Assembly (NCBI GenBank): GCA_026075535.2
Contig: AP026548.1
Coordinates: forward strand, 8,246,001-8,310,000
DNA: 64,000 nt
Direction: 5' to 3'
Source: Tricholoma matsutake
Lineage: Eukaryota > Basidiomycota > Agaricomycetes > Agaricales > Tricholomataceae
The notes beneath the pieces are model-generated. The model ran no database searches and was not told where the DNA came from. It saw only the letters and a list, made by a program, of their open reading frames with translations. The position numbers were made by a program, and so were the translations under genes. Shown in pieces: positions 53,014-64,000 of the stretch (position 1 is the stretch's first letter; each line of letters opens with the position of its first letter).

Positions 53014-56000
53014 ATGAAGCAAAATACTGTGTATCTGGACCACAAAAAAATGATTACTTATTGCCTAAAATAGTAATTCTATTTGTCAGCCACTCTTGCA
53101 CCTCCATTCTGAGCTCTTGGAGTCAACTTGGAGATTACTTGGCTTCGCTTAGGGAACACCCAGCTGATTGACTGAGTAACACTGATCCCCCCTTGCTGCA
53201 TCTTGGCTTGTAAGTTGTGGTGTTCAGCAGTGCCAGCAGAGTACAACAGTGTATGCCTCCAAATGTGTATTTTGATGTGAGAGATCCAAATTTGAAGTTC
53301 ATATGGCCAAGAGAGGTCGTGTTCTCGAGCTATTGACACCAGCCCCCTGGAGCACTTAGCCGAGCTTAGGTAATATAATATCCCCACAGATCAGCAATTT
53401 GGGATTTTTAAAAGATGACCAATCACGGGTAGCAACCCATACCCCACAAAAATCCCAGTAATCATCGAAAAATTCGACCCAAAAATTTGGCCGCCCAAAA
53501 TACTCGTGGGAAAAATGTCGAAGGTATGTTTTTAGACGTATTTCTATTTCACCTATTGCTGAATCCGAATCTGAAGTTGGTTTGCCCTAAAAATTTCTCG
53601 TTCTTGAGATATCTGTACATACATTGTATCATATAGTTCGGACATTTTCCCACCTTACTTCCAATCCGGGGAATAACCTCGTTCTCAATACTGAGAACTC
53701 GGAATCCGCATCGCATACCAGTGCCGCTTGCAACTTACGTTCAGACTCGCGCATCTTGATGCGGTAGAGCGCACACTGTCAGTCGACTCAGTTTCAAGAG
53801 TGTTTCAAGCAAGTTTCAAGTCCCACAGCTGCGGCCCTGAAAACAGGCGGATCATCAAATTCGCGAGTATCTCCAGATGAGCAAGAAGCGGCCAAAGTTG
53901 TGAATCAGTGATGGACCAATGGGATCGAGGGATCAGAGAAGGTGTAATCGATCTGGAAGAGCTTGCTGACTTTCGATTTATGCCGATTCTGCAATCACAG
54001 GGGGCGATGCGATCGATGATTAATGTGTGGCAAACAAATATGGGGAAACAATTGTTGCTGAGTCTTTTCACACCCGTATTTATAACATTGCATTCCTGGC
54101 AGGGGATCACATGTTGGGTGGCAGAATATTCTTCATTCTCTCTGAACATTTGCGAAAAATAACATTGTTGAAAACATGCTATCCCGGTGAATAATATTTT
54201 CTCCATATTTGTTTGGCTAAAAACATTCATTGCCTCCAGTGAATGTATGCGTAATCGCCATATTTTGACACAGGGTCTGACTTAGACAATTAGCACAGCA
54301 GACGCGACTTCTCGATAATCTACTGTGCTGCACTAGATGTTCTGGGAGCTCAAGCCTTGGGGCCACATCTTCTCATCAAGCAAAGAAACGGACAGCATGC
54401 GTCGATGTCAGTTTGAACCGGTGACAATGGAAATCCTACGGTTTCTCATATGTGGATTTCTCGTGAGGCTTTCCGTCGTGGATATCGCGCCAGGAACCAC
54501 TGTGCTAGACACATACACGTGCACATAATAACTTTCAACGAGTTCTATTCAGTATGCTGCTACCTGTTGTTCAAATACGGTGAAAACCTCAAGGTGACTC
54601 GACTCAACCTCACATCGGCAACACTACATTTCGGTGGATGTGAAGTCAGGTGTAAGGGCGACAAGGGGATGGCGGAACGGGAATCCCGAACCAGACGTAG
54701 GCCGGGGGGGGTACCGCCGAAGGCTGAATTTTTTTTACAGTATCTACATTGACTGTCAGCTGTTGTTTTCAACTTGTTGAGCACTGAGAGGACCGTTGGG
54801 TAGCCTTATTCTGAGTCAAACCCTGAACATAAAGTAGATATCGAGTGCTACTGGTTCACATGGCTGGCAATGAGGCAATATTGATGAGACCAGCAGGGGT
54901 TGAACTTGAAAAAAGATGTCAAAAGTGAGAATCACGAGTGGGCGAGGGACGACAAGGTGGAGAACGATACCGACGCATAATCTTCGAGCACTGTTTGAGC
55001 TCATGGAATGGGAATGACGTGGAGGAGGGCTGCATGAGAGAAACGACGGCCTGAGCCCCGGTGAAGTACCACGATTCACGGTAGTGAAGGTGCAGGGTCA
55101 AAGGTTGACCATGCTTACTACGCCGCCGCTAGCACCAGCACCTCTCCAACCTCCATCCCGCTGTCTTCTGCTGTCATGGTCATCTTCAAACCCGGAATGT
55201 ATGCGTAGTAATCCGATAGTATACTGACTCGCCACTTGTAGAGATACATTAGGTAATAAAATAGCATATGCACGTGATAACACAGGCCATAAGCGTGAAA
55301 AAAAAATACCAACGTCCTAACGAAAAATTCTCCGCCTCTAATTGTCCTTGATGAGTATGGACCGTGAGAAGTGGGAGGCAGACCAAGACTGAATAGGGAA
55401 AGGCACGGCTCCGGACGGGTCTGCAGGCATGTATTCAAGTGTGGATCCCTACAGTAAATACATGTGTGTCAATGTACTAAAGTGGCGTCATAGCGAGGGT
55501 GCGTCAAAAACTCTCTGTCGTTAAAAACCCAGTGGGAAAAATCAACCAACAGAAAGGAAAGCTACCAGCTCATGCCAAGTAGGTGGACTTGAACAATATC
55601 CAGGAAGTGGGTGGGCGGGGCCACGAAAACAGATGGATCGCAGACGTGAGGGAGTTAGGCAAGCGCAGGCTTGAAACTCTACAAGTCTGGGAATGCGGAT
55701 CGCTCGCACGGGGTCAGCTGGTTTCAGAAACCAGGAAAGGAGATGTCACGGTCCAGGCCGATCATCACGCTGTACCATTAGACTACTATAAAAATCATTC
55801 TAAAGACGATGAATTCGGACTCCGGTCCGGGACATCGGCACCACGGCTGCCGGTCCAAGTCAAATTCATACCGAGTTTTCAAAGAGTTTTTGATCATCAA
55901 TTGCATCATGATCCAGGCTGCAGCAACCGTCTCAGAGTTCGTTCCTGATCATCATACAACTCCAGAATATCAATAGATACGCGCGAACGGAGCTACAAGC

Positions 56001-56072
56001 AGTCCGTATTGTTTTTGGTCCTGGAAACGTTTGGCTCTGAGGCATTTTTGTTCGTCACCACTACCGTCTCCG
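53014..56072. other. Host-like DNA without a confirmed gene
   Basis: CpG content is clearly higher from about 53450 onward than in the transposon regions. Short frames exist, for example 53911-54162 (plus, starting MDQWDRGIREGVIDLEELAD), 55118-55438 (minus) and 55583-55948 (plus), but none shows a domain or a consistent splice model. 54690-54720 has a G-run. The last few hundred bases are the presumed promoter of the gene at 56073, without a clear TATA box. Confidence 0.4.
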
Positions 56073-57930
56073 ATGGACAGCATTATTGTCGACGATAACT
56101 CAAGTCAATTTACCTATGGTGGGAGCCCGTGGGCCGAAGTTACCGCCAGCAATTTCTATGGAGGTAGCTCAACCTTTCCCGCCGGTGCTCAGGACGGTTC
56201 CAGCGGTTTTGTTGGCTATGGGACGTTAAGCTTCGTTTTTGAAGGTATGCATACCTTCGTACTGAGATAACTTGCCGTAAAGAGTCGAGGTTTCTCGTGT
56301 GATAGGTACAGCTGTGGCCTTCTTTGGAAACACACCAGCGCCAAACGATTCGCAATGGGTTATGGTTTCTATTGATGGCGGTACAGCAGGCAACACGTCG
56401 TACATGGATCCTTCTCCTCCTAGTACTAGGCAGTGGTACCAATCCCCGACCCTCCCTGACGCAAAACACACCATCGACATTACGCACATTGCCGCGACCT
56501 CCGTAGACTACGCAGTTGTTACTGTTGGACCACAAACCAATCTAGCAGGGGTGACACTGATTGTAGATGACAGCAGCCCAGACATTACATACGCAGGCAG
56601 TTGGACGCGATCCAATTCTTTCACATCTAATGGTGGTCCACCCATTGGTCTTCCATACGGAAATGCGACTCATCGGACATCATCAAACGGGGCTTCTGCG
56701 ACATTCTCTTTCACTGGTATGTTTATGCTCAGTATGGGACATCCCGTCAGTAAACTTCAGGCGCAATAGGTACTGGGGTCTCTGTTGGTGGCATATTTAC
56801 TTGGAACATCATAGGGGCGTTTTCTGTCAAATACACTTTAGATGGTGTCTCCTCCACCCAAGACTATACCGTTACATCATCTGCGCAACAGTTTGTGAAT
56901 GGCGAACGACAACAGCCCAATTTTATCTTCTTCAGTAGGAACTCACTCTCGCCCGGACAGCATACTCTCCAAATGCAGCTCGTCAATTCTGTGAACCAGG
57001 TTTTTGAATTGGATTACATCACATACACTCCCTCTTTCAACGCATTGGCTTCGACACCACCAAATACCAACCCTTCAACTACCAGCCCTTCAACTACCAG
57101 CCCTTCAATTCCCAACACTTCAACCGCCAACCCTTCAACTATCAACGCTTCAACTACCAACACTTCAACTACCAACACTTCAACTGCCGGTGCTTCTACT
57201 ACCAGCGCTTCAACTTCCCGCTCAACTATTATTTCCCCAGGCCGCCTATCCAGTCAAACAACAACAACCTCGACGTCTACCACAGCCGCGGGCGCCCTCG
57301 TCAATGCAAGCACGAGCAAATCCATACCTGTGGGCGCAATAGCAGGCGCTGTGGCAGGTGGCGTTATTTGTCTTCTTCTCTTACTTCTCCTCTTGTGCCG
57401 GAAAAGGCGCTCTAATCATCGTACCTCCGGCCCTTTTCGTGAAACGATGGCCTCGTTTGGTACGTTCCGTTCGTCTTATATTGACACCTCCTGACTACGC
57501 TGAACCAGGTAACCCCGGCCCACTTGCTCTCCGACCGTTTACTACACTTTCACCGTCCGGGGCGGGAGATTTACATGCAAATGAATCTTCAGCGGATACC
57601 CCCGTATCGCAGGAAAGAGGATTGTACACTACTTTATCTCCAGTGATACCAGGGACCATTGAGTTTTCTCCGTTGACCGCCATGGAAAACTCCGGGCTCT
57701 ATGGTCGGATGGATCGGTTACAAGCCCTCTTCCATGATCTCCAGCGCGAGGTGGCTGCAACTGGTGGAAAAGGTGGCGATAATGCACGCGCTGCAGAGCT
57801 GCGTGGTCGTATTGCAGAAATAATGAGGGTGGAGAGCACAGCAGGTAGTACAAGTGGCGGCGATGGGAGTATGCGTGGCTCTATGAGTGAGATCGAGACT
57901 CACCCACCGCCTGCTTATGAGCAAGCCTGA
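56073..57930 (+). CDS. Single-pass surface protein with mucin stalk and PPxY tail
   Basis: Four exons: 56073-56244, 56306-56716, 56770-57459 and 57509-57930. The introns of 61, 53 and 49 nt have GTATGC, GTATGT and GTACGT donors and consistent phase. The product is 564 residues. The ectodomain has two copies of a beta-type unit starting IIVDDNSSQFTYGGSPW (about 4) and LIVDDSSPDITYAGSW (about 168). A Thr/Ser/Asn/Pro stalk (about 291-355, STTSPSTT-like repeats) is followed by one membrane segment (about 379-404, GAIAGAVAGGVICLLLLLLLL) and a basic stop-transfer CRKRR. The cytoplasmic tail has a predicted helix (MDRLQALFHDLQREVAA) and ends PPPAYEQA, a PPxY motif that could recruit an Rsp5-type WW domain. 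No signal peptide is evident from this first ATG, so an upstream exon may be missing. The function is unknown, but this layout is common among mushroom surface proteins. Confidence 0.88.
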
Positions 57931-58019
57931 AATAAGTACGACTTACGATGGTTCTGCGACAAAGCGCAGAAACCGAGACGACACATTTCTGTACGATGGA
58001 ACCTTTTGGACACTTTCTT

Positions 58020-58178
58020 TCACCCCCCCCATGCATCTCTAACTTCTTGGGCGACCCACTCCCCATCGTCCTTCACAACTGCTCTCTCGAACTCAGCTTC
58101 TTTCAGCTGCTTGGCGCGTTGGGCATTTTGCATGAACCGCAGACCCAAAGTGCCTGTGCTGATAGTTTTACTCGACAT
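58020..58178 (-). pseudogene. M-phase phosphoprotein 6 (Mpp6)-like N-terminal fragment
   Basis: From the ATG at 58178 the minus strand reads MSSKTISTGTLGLRFMQNAQ, then KQLKEAEFERAVVKDDGEW and QEVRDAWG, resembling the N-terminus of the nuclear exosome cofactor Mpp6. One residue expected after GEW is missing, and the frame then runs into sequence without the rest of the domain. It ends about 90 bp from the stop of the gene on the other strand. It is probably a partial copy, though a short first exon of a real gene cannot be excluded. Confidence 0.45.
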
Positions 58179-58239
58179 GGACTGCAGATACAGCTGAGCG
58201 TTCAGTTTGCGTTCAGTTTGCATTCAGTGGGGCCTGATT

Positions 58240-59636
58240 CCTAGTGCTGTGCCTGGCCCGGCCTGAGGCCATGAGTCGAGCCAAGCCGGGCCACGATGAC
58301 GGCTTCATGGCGGCTTTGGCCTGGCCTGGGGTTCTGAAAAGCCAACGGCAAGCCGTTAAGCCGCTTCTTGGTGAGTCTTGACTGATTTATCTGGCTGCGA
58401 TGTATGTATGTTGAAAGTTTTTGGTGGTGGGAAAGTAATTACAATATGTCACGCAATGCATTGGCTTACTCATAAACATACGGAATTTCGATTTGACGAA
58501 AAAGTGAGCTTTGGCTCTATTTATGTAGGACCCATGGCACTCTTTGTTTCCTCCTAAGTTGCGTTCCACTGGCAGCCAGCCGTTCAGCCTCTGCTGCTAT
58601 GTCATCCCATTAGGGTTCACCAAGGGTTTTCAAGGGTTTTGAGAACTTATCTTTATCCCTGATTGGGGAAAGTGTTCCTTCTCTGCTTGATAAATGCTTG
58701 GATGCATATGAGCTCTGTTGCCAAGATTCTGTCTGCCCATCTCTGCTCTCATATCTTGCTCACCTCTCTATATATCTCATGCATACCATTATGTCTGGCA
58801 AAAAGACATCTGGCAGGTGAGCTTTTGGTTAGCATGTCTGGTTTGATATATGTGCCTCCTGATGCAGTTTCAAGGTCCTTTATTTTATCTGCTGTGTTAC
58901 TCCCTGCTAGCAGCACTCTGTTAGGTGAAAAGTTGTTCATTCTGATGATGATTCCAAAATGTATATGCCTGATTTCTCTACCTGTGATCAAAGCCTCACT
59001 TTACTTTTTCAGAGAAATTGTTGAACCTTTACTGTTCCTGAGCAAGAGGAAGTGTGTGTACATACATGACCATATCAAATCTTCCCCCTTTGTCTGACCT
59101 CTTGTTTTAGAGATGTCCCTCAAAGTGAACAACCAGAGAAAGATAGTCACCACAGTTCTGCAATGCCACCTCCTGGCACAAAGGAGTTCATGCAGCTTCC
59201 ACCTGTCTCAGCCTTGTAAGTCCCACTGTTGCTCTGGTATGCTTGTTTCCTTATTGTGGTCCATATAGTAATTTGGTCTTGGCTGGTATGCAGGCCATGT
59301 CTCAGCCTGCTTCTGGTAAAAAACCTTCTTTGGTTCAATTGAGTCATCCCATGCTCCCATCAAGGACTTAACTTTGTATGTTCTTTATTACTTTTAAAAT
59401 GATGTTATCAGCCATCATGCTGTGTTTGTACTGAATGTTGTGTTCATTGTAGTTGAAGTGCTAAGATGACCTCTGGTGAATTAGATATAGACAAGTGGAT
59501 GATCACTCATACAGAGTGAGCATGCTTCTGCATTTTTCTGTTATTTGACTATTGCTTGCTCACCATGTCTACCAGGTGTATTAAAATTAAAACTGAGAAA
59601 GTGATGTATGCTGAAAAGTGTTTAAAGGTCCAGTCC
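58240..59636. other. Intergenic stretch with a GC-rich inverted motif and unassigned exon-like pieces
   Basis: 58255-58320 has GCCCGGCC...GCCGGGCC and repeated GGCCTGGCC, resembling the terminus of a small hAT-type element, but no partner end was found. From 59113 a plus-strand piece reads DVPQSEQPEKDSHHSSAM then PPPGTKEFMQLPPVSAL followed by a possible donor. Further short pieces follow to 59520. I do not recognise a protein. Confidence 0.3.
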
Positions 59637-60870
59637 TGTAAGTCTGGCCCCACAGACTCACGACATTACAACAAGTTAATTTACCTACACTGCCATTACA
59701 CACTTCCATGGCGCCGGCACACCACACACATCACTGACACAACCACCCTCACCACTGACACAGCCACCTACGGTGCATAAACAACTCACCAACACCAGAC
59801 ATAAGATATGAATCACATGAGGTGGTGGTGTTTATGTAAGAAATGCATGACAAAACAGTGATTTTCCAGAAATCCATCCTGGGGGATGCAAAAATGTATA
59901 TTTCCCAGATTCTTAACCAACAAAAGGTAGATATTTTCATTTCAAAGGTTTTGTTGGTTTTAAATTCACGAACATCCACTGGACAAAACTTTGGGAATGG
60001 ATTTTGTATGTAATTAACTTAATTAAGTAATAGCGTGTTGTGTCTGAGTCCCACAAGTTGTTATCTCAATATTTTAAATTTATCTATAGAAAACTATTCT
60101 AATCACCACTTACTGTGTCACAATGCACTGTTCTATGATGTGTATGGCAAAGTATGCTGCAAGGCCCCGCCTTGACTCGGACTCGGAAAGTGCGTGTCAC
60201 AGTATGTCATGATTATGTAAACACCACCTCTTTGTGTGATTCATATCTTACAAATGTCTGTGTTACATTACTACACCACCGTTAAACACTTCCATGGCAC
60301 TGGCACAGCCACCGGCAAGAGCATAGCCACCTATGGTGCATAAATGACTCACCAACACCAGATATACCAATGTCTGTGTTACAGTGAGTTATGGCCACCC
60401 TATGCTGCCAACACACTCCCACGGCACTGACACAGCCACACAGATCACTGACACAATCACCCTTGCTGCTGGCACAGCCACCAGCGAATACAACAACAAC
60501 AACTGGCGACATGCATCGTGGCAACAGCACCATACATCCTTATTACCCTTCTATCCACATCCAGCAGTGCCAACATTATCCTATTGATGCAGTACCTTCC
60601 TATTTTGTGACTATGCCCGATGTGGCCTTCCCAAATCACACACTATGTTTGATGCAGCCTTTTACTTACACGGTCAATCTTTTTCTTATGTATTACTTAT
60701 TTTTTATTCCTTAACCTTTGTTCCTACTTCCATGCAACAAAGGTATAGTAACTTCGTATTCTTTTATTTGTAGTAACTTATGGTTCCTACTTCCATGCAA
60801 TGAAGATAATTTGATCCTGTCTTTTAGTAAACCTAAGTCTAGTGTAGGCTGCCAAACTCAGCATCCTTCC
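59637..60870 (-). repeat. Right arm of inverted repeat IR2
   Basis: This is the reverse complement of 51714-53013. It starts TGTAAGTCTGGCCCC and ends GCATCCTTCC. The internal 150-165 bp units are fewer and truncated. It has its own MITE (59804-60248) and lacks the one of the left arm, so each arm has gained an insertion independently since they separated. Confidence 0.88.
59804..60248. mobile_element. Second type of TA-target MITE
   Basis: Inverted ends AGATATGAATCACA (59804) and TGTGATTCATATCT (ending 60248) are followed inward by GGTGGTGTTTA on both sides. They are flanked by TA (59802-59803, 60249-60250). The left IR2 arm has the uninterrupted site near 52826 (ATTAGTATGTCTGG on the plus strand), with a single TA. 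It is unrelated in sequence to the MITEs at 4425 and 51984. It is non-coding. Confidence 0.9.
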
Positions 60871-60944
60871 AAGTCCAGTCTGGTTTTTGACTTCCAAATG
60901 GGGCAACCATCAACCACAACCAGTCTATATAGAAATCCAGCCTA

Positions 60945-61262
60945 GATAATACACGAATAAGCTCAGTCTGTGTATAATGGACTTTATATTTGTACCTAGA
61001 TAATACATGAATAAGCTATAAATAGTACAGTAAGTGATCTGATCAAAGTGAGCACTAGCGAATCTACTCACCTCAGTCTGTGTATAATGGACTGAGGTGT
61101 CTATGTCTATCTAGTTGAATATATATACCATGAGTATGACAATAAAAAATATGATAAAGGGACTATTAGAAAGGAATACAGACTAGGGGAAACACACATC
61201 ATTTTGTGTGCTATAATTAGCATGCCACCTCAAAGGGCACATTCATGGTGTAGATCTCAACA
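60945..61262 (-). mobile_element. LTR of copia 3 (left limit approximate)
   Basis: On the minus strand TGTTGAGATCTACACC starts directly after the purine tract GTGAGGAGGAG, as in copia 2. The downstream part contains TATACACAGACTGAG twice and a repeated GCTTATTC.TGTATTATCTAGG, echoing the TATACACAG..CTGAG of the copia 2 LTR. The exact end was not found, nor a target duplication. Confidence 0.7.
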
Positions 61263-64000
61263 CTCCTCCTCACTGTGAATACTCCTCCTCGCATGGAATG
61301 AGCACATGTTATTGGAGACCCAAGAAGTCATGTAAGCGCACAAATTGTTTGATGTCGAGAGCCTTGGTGAAAATGTCAGCGATATTGTCCTTGGTATTGA
61401 TGTAGAATACAGCGACTTCCTTAGATTGAACATGTTCATGAAGGAAGTGAAATTTAATGTCAACATGTTTAACTCTGGAGTGGAGGAGAGGATCCTCTGA
61501 CAGGCTAATTGAGGCAGTGTTGTTGCATAACATTGGGGTCGGCATGTTGTGTGAATGACTGATAGCGGTAAGCAATGTATGAATCCAAATGCACTCTTTT
61601 GCAGTCTCAAAAGCTGCAATGTACTCAGCTTCACATGATGATGCTGCAACCATTTTTTGTTTGCGAGCAGTTCACAAAACAGCTCCAGACCCAAGTGAAC
61701 ATATGTAGCCACCAACACTGCGCCTAGTATCAAGGCAACTAGCCCAGTCAGAATCTGTATAAGCCAATAATGAGATAGGGTTGTCTCCACCCAGGTAGAG
61801 TTTAAGGTCCCATGTTCCTTTAAGGTAGTGAACAAGACATAGAGCAGCGCACCAATGTTCAAAGGAATAAGAGTCCAAAAATTGTGAAAGTTGTTGGACA
61901 GCAAATGAGATATCTGGATGCGTTGAGATGGCCAGGTATAATAGGCACCCAACCAAGGAATGATAGGGTAAGTTTGATAATTTGGCTTGTTCATCGACAG
62001 GGAGTGCAGCACGGTCAATGCGGCAAAGTTTCTGTCCTGGTTCCATTGGTGCAGATAGGGGGTGTGTGTTGGATTGACCAAACTGGGACACAATTTTGTC
62101 AATTAATGCTGTCTGTGATAGAGCGACAGTTTGATGTATCCTGTCCCAAGTGATTGCAATACCAACGATGAACTGTGCTGTTCCCAGATCTGAAATTGTC
62201 CAGGCTTTTCATATTTGGTCTTTGAACCATTCATTCTCCTCTTTCTGACTAGCAATGGACAGGTAGTCATTGACATGGACCACTGCTACAATAGTTCCAG
62301 TGTTAGCCTTATGATAGTAGATTCATGATTCACATGAGAGTCTTGTAAAACCCCAAGAAATCATCTGTGTGTTCAGTGTTTGATTCCAGATGCATCCACT
62401 CTGTTTCATACAGTAAAGTCCTCACTGTAACTCCCATACCCAATCTTCTTTCCCAACTTCTACAAAACCAGTTGGTTGTTCCATATACTGAATCTCATCA
62501 GCCGGTAAGAGTCCATAGAGAAACATGGTTTTGATGTCAATTTGCTGTGTGTCCCAGCCAGGCAAGGCAGCAATGTGCAGGAGAATCTGCCAAGATTCCA
62601 TGCATGCAGTAGGTGAGGTAGTTTTTGTGTAATCTTTGCCATAAATCTGTTTGAACCCTTTGAAAACAAGGCATACCTTCCAATGCACTGGAGTGCCATC
62701 CTCATTTTGTTTGATGTGGAAGACTGGGCGACCCTTATGTATGCGGCGCCCCTGAGGTACATTGGCTCTTGGAACTAATTTGTAGACTTGCATGTCTTTT
62801 AGGGACTTGAGTTCCTTGTGGTAGCCTTCCTCCCAGCACTCAGAATCTGCCAAGTTCTGGGCTTCCTCCCAGGTACATGGGTCTTCTTCAAATTGTAGTG
62901 ATCCAGGATCTATATCAGACATCTCTGAGATCAATGTGTGTAATTGATCTGCCTGATCACCAAGTGTAGGGTCTTCAATCAATTGCTGATCAGCTCAATC
63001 ATGATTGACAGGTGTAGGTGTGATGACATCACGGAGCCCTTCCAAGATTCACTTCTGTTCCGTACATTGCTCCTTTATACACTCTGTGGATTCTTGTGAA
63101 TCACAGATTAGGGCAAGGCAGGGGTTACCCCTGGGTGTCAAATCTCATACCCTTACCCCTACCCCTGAACACCCTACCCTTAGGGGTAAGGGTATGGAAA
63201 CATATAAGGGTTGCCAAGGGTATGGGAGGGTTTGTCGAGGGTACAAGGGTTTGGCACAAAATCAACATATTTAGAGCAAAATTCATTTGAAAAGTGTTGA
63301 TAACTATTGTATTTAGTATTAATATCACATATTTATACCTCTTATTAACATATGAAAGCCATTATCATGTTGGACAATCCCAAAATCTGAATTTAATTGA
63401 TGAAAATCTTGAATATGAGTCTTTGTAGCCAAATGATATTCTTACATAAGCATACCCCTGGCATACCCCTGTACCCTTACTAAGGGTACAGGGGTATGCA
63501 AGGGTATGAACTTCCAAACCCCTACGCTTACTCCTCATACCCTCAACCCAAAAACACAAGGGTATACCCCTACCCCTGCCTTGCCTTATCACAGATAGCT
63601 CAACCTAGTCTGGTGGTGGCTGGGCCTCCATTTGGATGTTTATCAGTAGGAATCGGCACTCTGGTGGATCTGTGTGGTTCTGAGGCTCCTGGCTCAGAAG
63701 TGTCTGTTGCAACAGGCTCATCTATGGGTAAGTCATCAACAGGTCCTGTATTGGGTATGGTGATGTCATCATAATGGATGTCAACAGGGGTGAGAGTCAA
63801 CAGAGGAGTCTCTTTTGTTTGACCCAGTTCATCGTGCAGTGCAGGCAACAGTACATGGCCATTATGGCTTTCGACAAACCTGACATGGTATGAGCTATAT
63901 ACCTTGCCTGTTTTCCAATTGTAACAACAATACACTTTTGATTTGAGCTCATAGCCAATGAGTACACATTTGATTGCACGTTTGTAGATTTTTGGGTTGT
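61263..64000 (-). pseudogene. Ty1/copia Pol: integrase end, reverse transcriptase, RNase H (copia 3)
   Basis: It runs leftward from the window edge. A connection region (VYSSYHVRFVESHNGH) follows the integrase, with STRVPIPTDKHPNGGP. RT begins with WKVCLVFKGFKQIYGKDYTK (62680) and QIDIKTMFLYGLLPADEI. The active site is VHVNDYLS near 62270 instead of VDD. RNase H has YTDSDWASCLDTRRSVGGY (61750) and AASSCEAEYIAAFETAKECI (61640), and ends KHVDIKFHFLHEHV...NIADIFTKAL at about 61350. TGA stops and frameshifts occur. It is the only element here with a near-complete copia RT-RNase H and is related to copia 1 and 2. A MITE interrupts it at 63109-63588. Confidence 0.92.
63109..63588. mobile_element. 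hAT MITE, 480 bp, target duplication TCACAGAT
   Basis: Ends TAGGGCAAGGCAGGGG and, inverted, TAAGGCAAGGCAGGGG are flanked by perfect 8-bp repeats TCACAGAT (63101-63108, 63589-63596). The ends carry many copies of (A)GGGGTA/TACCCCT and GGGTA/TACCC, reminiscent of telomere repeats but in both orientations, while the middle 200 bp is AT-rich. It has no gene. Removing it restores the copia 3 sequence. Confidence 0.95.

Noticed and set aside
57004..57342. Leu/Pro-rich frame with LQLPTLQLPTLQ repeats
   Set aside because: It is a +1 shadow of the Thr/Ser-rich stalk of the spliced gene 56073-57930.
58255..58320. hAT element end at the GGCCCGGCC motif
   Set aside because: No second end or 8-bp duplication could be located within the window.
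63109..63588. Internal telomere repeat from chromosome healing
   Set aside because: Repeats are in both orientations inside precise 8-bp target duplications with hAT-type ends, so it is a MITE.

Overview
The window is fungal nuclear DNA, most likely from an Agaricomycete basidiomycete. The two genes that can be modelled with confidence have short GT-AG introns of 49-61 nt. Nearly everything else is transposon sequence typical of that class: KDZ-associated CxC5/CxC6 proteins, basidiomycete Tnp2 (CACTA), fungal PIF/Harbinger, Ty1/copia and chromodomain Ty3. There are no operons, rRNA genes or CRISPR arrays. Only two substantial genes look intact: a 4-pass membrane protein (21701-23890) and a single-pass mucin-stalked surface protein (56073-57930). 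CpG is visibly commoner around these genes than in the transposons, and most transposon stop codons are TGA where CGA is expected.

Layout. 1-4044 and 24349-29136 are arms of a large inverted repeat (IR1). Each arm carries a KDZ fragment, a Ty3 LTR, a hAT-like non-autonomous element and part of an unknown gene. Between the arms lie nested retroelements: a decayed copia (5691-9300), a Ty3 fragment (9300-15151) split by a Harbinger element (12648-14919), and a copia with both LTRs (15411-21210) split by a second hAT-like element (17466-19777). The membrane-protein gene and a truncated gene start follow. After IR1 come the KDZ gene remainder, a Tnp2 transposase, a fragment of the coatomer beta' gene, a 217-bp palindrome and a KOW-domain pseudogene.

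From 37.9 to 48.6 kb a dispersed repeat family hosts a third hAT-like element (38257-45417), which is itself split by a scrambled Ty3 element (39598-44716). A chromodomain Ty3 end and its LTR follow (48.6-49.7 kb). A second inverted repeat (IR2; 51714-53013 and 59637-60870) brackets 6.6 kb that contains the surface-protein gene. The window ends in a minus-strand copia that carries a hAT MITE.

The most unusual content is the family of roughly 2-kb hAT-like elements (copies at 854, 17466, 25071 and 38257). Features found in the family include 8-bp target duplications, tRNA-like segments near both ends, strings of hairpins, and tandem modules carrying a donor site, a CTAAC branch site and an acceptor, some with perfect GC-rich hairpins beside the donor. 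No copy shows all of these equally. Because the two inverted repeats are duplicated DNA, several insertions can be compared directly with the empty site in the other arm, which confirms their boundaries.
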